DNA from: Pseudisothecium myosuroides
Taxonomy: Eukaryota; Streptophyta; Bryopsida; Hypnales; Lembophyllaceae
Direction: 5' to 3'
Length of the DNA: 64,000 bases
Assembly: GCA_951799445.1 (NCBI GenBank)
Contig: OX637294.1
Span: 19,183,452 to 19,247,451 of the forward strand
The number at the start of each line of letters is the position of its first letter. Position 1 is the first letter of the stretch. The notes beneath the pieces were generated by a model that saw only the letters and a program-made list of their open reading frames with translations, made no database searches and was not told the DNA's origin. Shown here piece after piece: positions 59,798-64,000 of the stretch. The position numbers and the translations under genes were made by a program.

Positions 59798-60655
59798 CCT
59801 AGCCATTCCCCATAGCCATCCACACTTCATTTCAGTCACCGAAACGCTGGATTCTCACTAGGTCGAAGGCAGGAAAAAACCTGGACGTGAGATCTCGCGT
59901 TAGCCAGAGACACCAACAACTGGGCAAAGAGAATGCTCATTCTAGCGGAATACAGTCTTGGCATCGAGCACGCCAATAATGACTAACTTACAGACCGCGC
60001 CGGAAGATCTCACAGGATTTCCCCCACTAAATAAAGGTTGCTCTAATGCTCTGACATTCCCTTCTTGGCAGGGAGGCAATTGAGTTGAGTTAAATAAGGC
60101 AAAGTTTCATTCTAAGAAGAGGGCAGGCGGGGGCCTCCTCGGCCAGTCACTCCTCTCCAGATGGCTCTCAAGATAGCAACAGGCGACAGTGGCGGAATGG
60201 GGACTTAAAGTTAAGAACAACACAAGAAGCACTTGTTTCTTGAAAGAAAATTCACAAGAATGAGATTAGACAATTATAGGGCCCTTCATATCGCAGGGAC
60301 GCAGGCTCTTCGCTAATTAGTGAGTAGAAAAATTCCTACCAAACACATCCAGGGTCGGTGCCTGTGTCATCGTCTCCGACGTCTGGAGCCCAGCTAATAT
60401 TTCAGTCGCATCAGTGAACTGCCTGACAAGAACTAAGGGAGACGACCCATTTCTGAGTTAAGTTTCCATTTTAATTTTTTTGAACAAATGGGAATGAAGT
60501 TTCCATTTCGAGTCACAGAAAGATTTCTGGTGGAAGTATTCCACTCCGGCATTGCATCATCTGAAGCGCAAAATAGTGTTATTTAGTTATTATAAGCCCC
60601 ATCTATACAACACTCAAGGTCTCTCTCAGAGAAAGGCTCCACCGATTTAGCCTAT

Positions 60656-61179
60656 GAAAAATACCAAGTCGATACACTTGGACAAACTTGATATTTTTCA
60701 CATGTAGTAATGTACGTCTAAAATTTATTCACAATTTTTCATAATTAAAAGCATCAAATTGAATTTTATATGATTTTTTTTAAATGTCTTTGTAAAAATC
60801 AAAGTAATTATAAAAATGCTTAAAATAGTCAATTTTTTTTTTAAATTGAAAATAATAGTAACAAACATCACTATGTAATTAATGTCCTCCTTGAGCTCAC
60901 TCTAAGAGAAGTTCAATAGAAAAAGTTCAAAAGTAGTGTATTTTGAGCTTTCAAGATGCTATTTTCAAAGTGTCACAAAAATTACAATTTTAACAATTTT
61001 GAAAAAAAAAATCAAATGGAATGAAAAAGTAAATTATTGGAGCCGCATTTTCTTAGCTAAACTTGAAAACATTTAAAATCAAGAACTATGTGAATATTCA
61101 AATTTTGACTTTCAGAATGTCCGTGGGGCTTGCATTGTTCTTTTAGGGTTAAATGTCCTCCACACTATATAGCGGTACC
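60656..61179. other. A+T-rich DNA present only in the right copy
   Basis: It lies between the end of the conserved block and the resumption of homology near 61180. Its right part ends CTTTTAGGGTTAA (about 61140-61153), like the end of a TTAA-target element, but no partner end was found. Confidence 0.4.
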
Positions 61180-61450
61180 ATTACATTATTTGAGATAATT
61201 TCATTCACTGTTGCTCCCGTGATTAAGGAATATACACTATTCAATGATCAAAAAAAATTATTACTTAAATAGTATTACGGTTACTTGGACAATGCAATCT
61301 TTCTACTAATGGTGTTTGTAGAGTAGAACGCCATAAACTAGGATGAACACCATAAATTATGGCAAAGACCACATTATGATTTTTGATGAAGTACAATTTA
61401 TAGTAATTGATGATAAAAGCTCTATTTGATATAGCCGTATGTTTGTAGGC
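61180..61450. repeat. Diverged continuation of the segmental duplication, with empty site
   Basis: Aligns with 7060-7298 and, after the empty AGTA site (61390-61393), with 9557-9575 and about 9997-10050. Clearly more diverged than the GC-richer block. Confidence 0.65.
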
Positions 61451-62733
61451 ATTAGAGAAATTATCAGCCCTTCGGAGGGCTGCTCCAGAGCAGAGGAAAG
61501 GACCCTAGGATTACATTTAATTTCGCTTCATGATTTGTTTTTCCCCTATAGTCGATCACCTGAAGTTGCGATTTCCGATGATTGTCAGTCGTTTGAAACC
61601 CAAGTACAAGTAGTTAAATAATCAGGGTTCAAGTATTGTAATGAACCTTAACCCTAATTATTGCATACCTTGTTTTCTATCCAAGTTTTGAAAAAAAAGT
61701 AAATGTCAAATATAGTCCAAGGACATCTACCATCAATAGATAGTTTTAATGGCAATGTCATAGGCATAATTCATTGACAATTGGTAGAAATGAGGGGTGA
61801 AGAGGTTGTTTATATAGAAAAATCAATTGTCCATGGTGAATCTTCAAAGGGTATGGGATATTTAGAAGAGAGATCACTCATTGTCAAATGCAGGAATTGT
61901 GTTAAAACTAAAATTTTAGACCTCATTTACGCAGAGTATAATGAATTTTTTCAAAAAAATTTGAACTAAATAAAGTTGTCAAATTAAGATAGTTTTCATC
62001 TCCAAAAATCCGTTTGAGGTTTAGAGCCTCCAGTAAAAAGTTATAGACAAAATTCTAAAAGGGGTTGAAGGGGAGATTTTCTTTGACATTTTCAAATACC
62101 TTCTCCAAATTTTGTCCATAACTTTTTATTGGAGGCTCTAAACCTCAAACGGGTTTTTGGAGATGAAAACTAGATTAATTCTCCAACTTTGTTTAGTTCA
62201 AATTTTTTTGAAAAAATTCATTATACTATGCCTAAATGAGGTCTAAAATTCTAGTTTTAACACAATTTATACTTTAAACTTAACTATGAGCGGTTGAGAG
62301 AAACTACAAATTCTAAATTACATATCCCACATGGGTTGTTCTACCTCCTACCACCCCATGTGTACATAAGGAGCATCTCTTCTCATCTTCTAACACTCAA
62401 ATCTAAGTGGCTTCTGAAGTAAGTTCGGAAATGTAATCTAAGTGCTCCAACTTTTTGGCAATTAGCTTGGAAATCCACTTCATTTTGCTTAATTTCATTG
62501 AATTTGATTAACTTGCCAATTAATCACCTTGTATTATCACGCGGCTGAATATTAAACAAACTTCTACTACCCCTTTATTATTAAAGTCCTGACGTCTTTC
62601 GCGATATTCACACAATCTGACAATGCAGTGCGGCTACATGCCCCTACCAATTCTCATGCGATTAATAGAGTAGTTTGGTCACTCTACAGCGGCCCTCCAG
62701 AGGAGTCAGAATTTCTCTAATGGAGTAACCCTC
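61451..62733. repeat. DNA inserted in the right copy, containing a foldback repeat
   Basis: It interrupts sequence that is continuous at about 10050-10080 in the left copy. The part 61720-62400 matches 13060-13690, including the foldback. The ends of the insertion and any target duplication are unclear. Plus frames 61439-61621 and 61781-61969 are unrecognised. Confidence 0.5.
61909..62262. repeat. Foldback repeat, copy 4
   Basis: The arm AAAATTTTAGACCTCATTT from 61911 returns inverted before 62255. The inner pairs include AATCCGTTTGAGGTTTAGAG / CTCTAAACCTCAAACGGGTT. It is the best-preserved hairpin of the four, with arms of about 150-170 bp. Confidence 0.8.
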
Positions 62734-64000
62734 TTAGAATGAAGAGTGTAGTCAAGTTGGTCATGTGGGTCTTTTCATGGGTCTTTTCTCTAGTTTATGT
62801 GGCCCATGTTTCTGACTAGTTATCAATAGGACAAACCGGAACCACCAAAATGAATCAATGGTCTCCGAGAGAAGATTTCTACATATAGATATCAATCAAA
62901 TTCTGTACAAGAGCCAAAAGATTTATTAGAATTCTACATGGAAGTGTGGGGCAATATTTGAAAGACTAAAGCCAAAATTGTTGATTATGTTTTCAATGAA
63001 AACATTCAAAACTACCATTTTTAAAAGTACCAAATTTTTGATAAAAAAACTTTTTTTGCACTTCACAAGTTCACATTTCTATGAGAAAATGTCCAAAATA
63101 GTGGTGCTTCTTTCGATTCTTTTTCCTATACAACTTGGCTACACAATTAAAAAATTGGTTCTACAATTGCAAAACAATTGCAAAACATTGATAATTAACA
63201 CAAAACAAGCATAACAATGTTAACAAGACTAAATCATTTTCCCTTGAAGATTGGGATAATCCCGCCTTTAATCCTTAGGAGTGAGTTTAGTTTAATACGC
63301 AAACAGCCATTGACTATTGAGAAATTGCAACGCTAGTGTCATCAGCTAATTGGGAAGTTGCAGCATTGGAAGCATCCCGCCTTATAGGGAGCAAAAGGGA
63401 CCCTCTTAGCATTGATTAACACTTCAACTTCGAGGCAGACATTTTGCGGCAGATGAATGGCAAGAAAATCCCCTGTGTAGGACAAAAGTGCAACTATTCA
63501 TCTTCCAAATTTTGTGTGGAAAGGGAAGATCATAAATAGTAGTTTGACCTCCAGTGAGCACTTTTGGTTTTTTCAAAGAAGATGATGTTATCCGATGCTA
63601 AAAGGGATGATTTCCGAAGTCACCAACCCGGCATTCAAGGGTTAATAATGTTACGAGGTATCCTAAGTTTTCAACTTTTCAAATATGTAAAGGAATGCAT
63701 TCCTTGATCTTTAAAGGTTAGTAGGGAACAAAATATATGGTATTGTATTTGGTTCTTAGAATACAAAGGATGTATAAAATATGGTCGGACTACACCATTG
63801 GATTTACAATATTTCAATTATCATATTTCATTTGGATATCATTTTAACATCTATACCTTATCAAATACAACACCGTATAAATAGAATACATGGCCATTTT
63901 GCAACTTCTAAGATGTGTAGGAGGTGCAATATTGATCCAAATAGGGAGTGTTATACATCATTGAATCCAACTCAACATTCATGAATACAAATTTTTGTCA
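62734..64000. repeat. Diverged continuation of the segmental duplication to the window edge
   Basis: 62735-62985 aligns with 10080-10335. 63190-64000 aligns with 15655-17690, minus the TTAA elements that occupy the left copy. The plus frames 62978-63214 and 63781-63984 are A+T-rich and unrecognised. The homology continues to the last base, so the duplication extends further. Confidence 0.7.

Larger units (their letters stand above)
54231..60655 (+). repeat. Right copy of the segmental duplication: conserved higher-GC block
   Basis: Direct-orientation copy of 1-6905. By eye well over nine of ten bases agree, and some stretches of a few hundred bases (57475-57770 against 3294-3590) are nearly identical. 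It lacks the LINE-tail insertion and the Mutator-type MITE of the left copy and shows their unoccupied targets at 57773-57785 and 60052-60060. It carries its own 181-bp insertion at 56880-57060. The longest open frame (59249-59797, +, 182 codons) is broken in the left copy by a 7-base insertion and a stop, so it is probably not coding. What precedes 54231 cannot be compared because the left copy runs off the window. Confidence 0.9.

Noticed and set aside
1..60655. The 6.9-kb direct repeats as LTRs of a giant retrotransposon
   Set aside because: Homology continues beyond the block on the right side of both copies, no TG...CA ends or target duplication is visible, and the interior has no gag-pol.
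1..64000. CRISPR arrays, operons, ribosome binding sites, rho-independent terminators
   Set aside because: Composition, introns and mobile elements are eukaryotic; no regularly spaced short repeats were seen.

Overview
This window looks like intergenic nuclear DNA of a plant-like (streptophyte) eukaryote. It is A+T-rich and packed with small DNA transposons: Stowaway-type (TA target), CACTA-type (3-bp duplication), Mutator-type (9-bp duplication) and two other large families. It also holds L1-type LINE debris and a decayed intron-bearing hAT-like transposase gene of a type I associate, from memory only, with non-seed plants. No species is assigned. There is no intact, confidently recognised cellular gene, no operon, no rRNA and no CRISPR.

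Layout. (1) 1-6905 is a higher-GC block without convincing ORFs that recurs in direct orientation at 54231-60655. The homology continues, diluted by insertions, through 17.9 kb on the left and past the right edge of the window. The two copies lie about 54.2 kb apart, so each shows the empty target sites of mobile elements that landed only in the other. (2) 7-34 kb is a transposon graveyard. It holds a 4-bp-target-duplication family with ends GGGTGATTGC/GGGTGAATGC (ten copies in the window, three nested at 7.3-9.6 kb), a TTAA-target family with ends CCCCTAAA (six copies), a 2.2-kb CACTA-like element, foldback repeats, a Stowaway-like element and a 260-bp TA-target MITE. (3) 34-37 kb holds fragments of unrecognised coding sequence, including a piece resembling the motif-III region of a HUH (Rep/replitron-like) endonuclease. 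(4) 37.8-42.8 kb is low-complexity DNA with tandem repeats and a CACTA MITE. (5) 42.8-46.9 kb, minus strand: the hAT-like transposase pseudogene, with an exon split by a 744-bp MITE, a CACTA MITE in its 5' part, and two in-frame stops. (6) 47.5-49.1 kb: two MITEs head to head. (7) 49.7-54.2 kb: a LINE L1 fragment, direct repeats, and a few exon-like open stretches of unknown identity. (8) 54.2-64 kb: the second copy of the segmental duplication.

The strongest observations are the 4-bp and TTAA element families, whose target sites are supported by paralogous empty sites inside the same window; the better preservation of the apparently non-coding 6.9-kb block than of its flanks; and the clean MITE insertion in the transposase exon. 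All alignments were made by eye.
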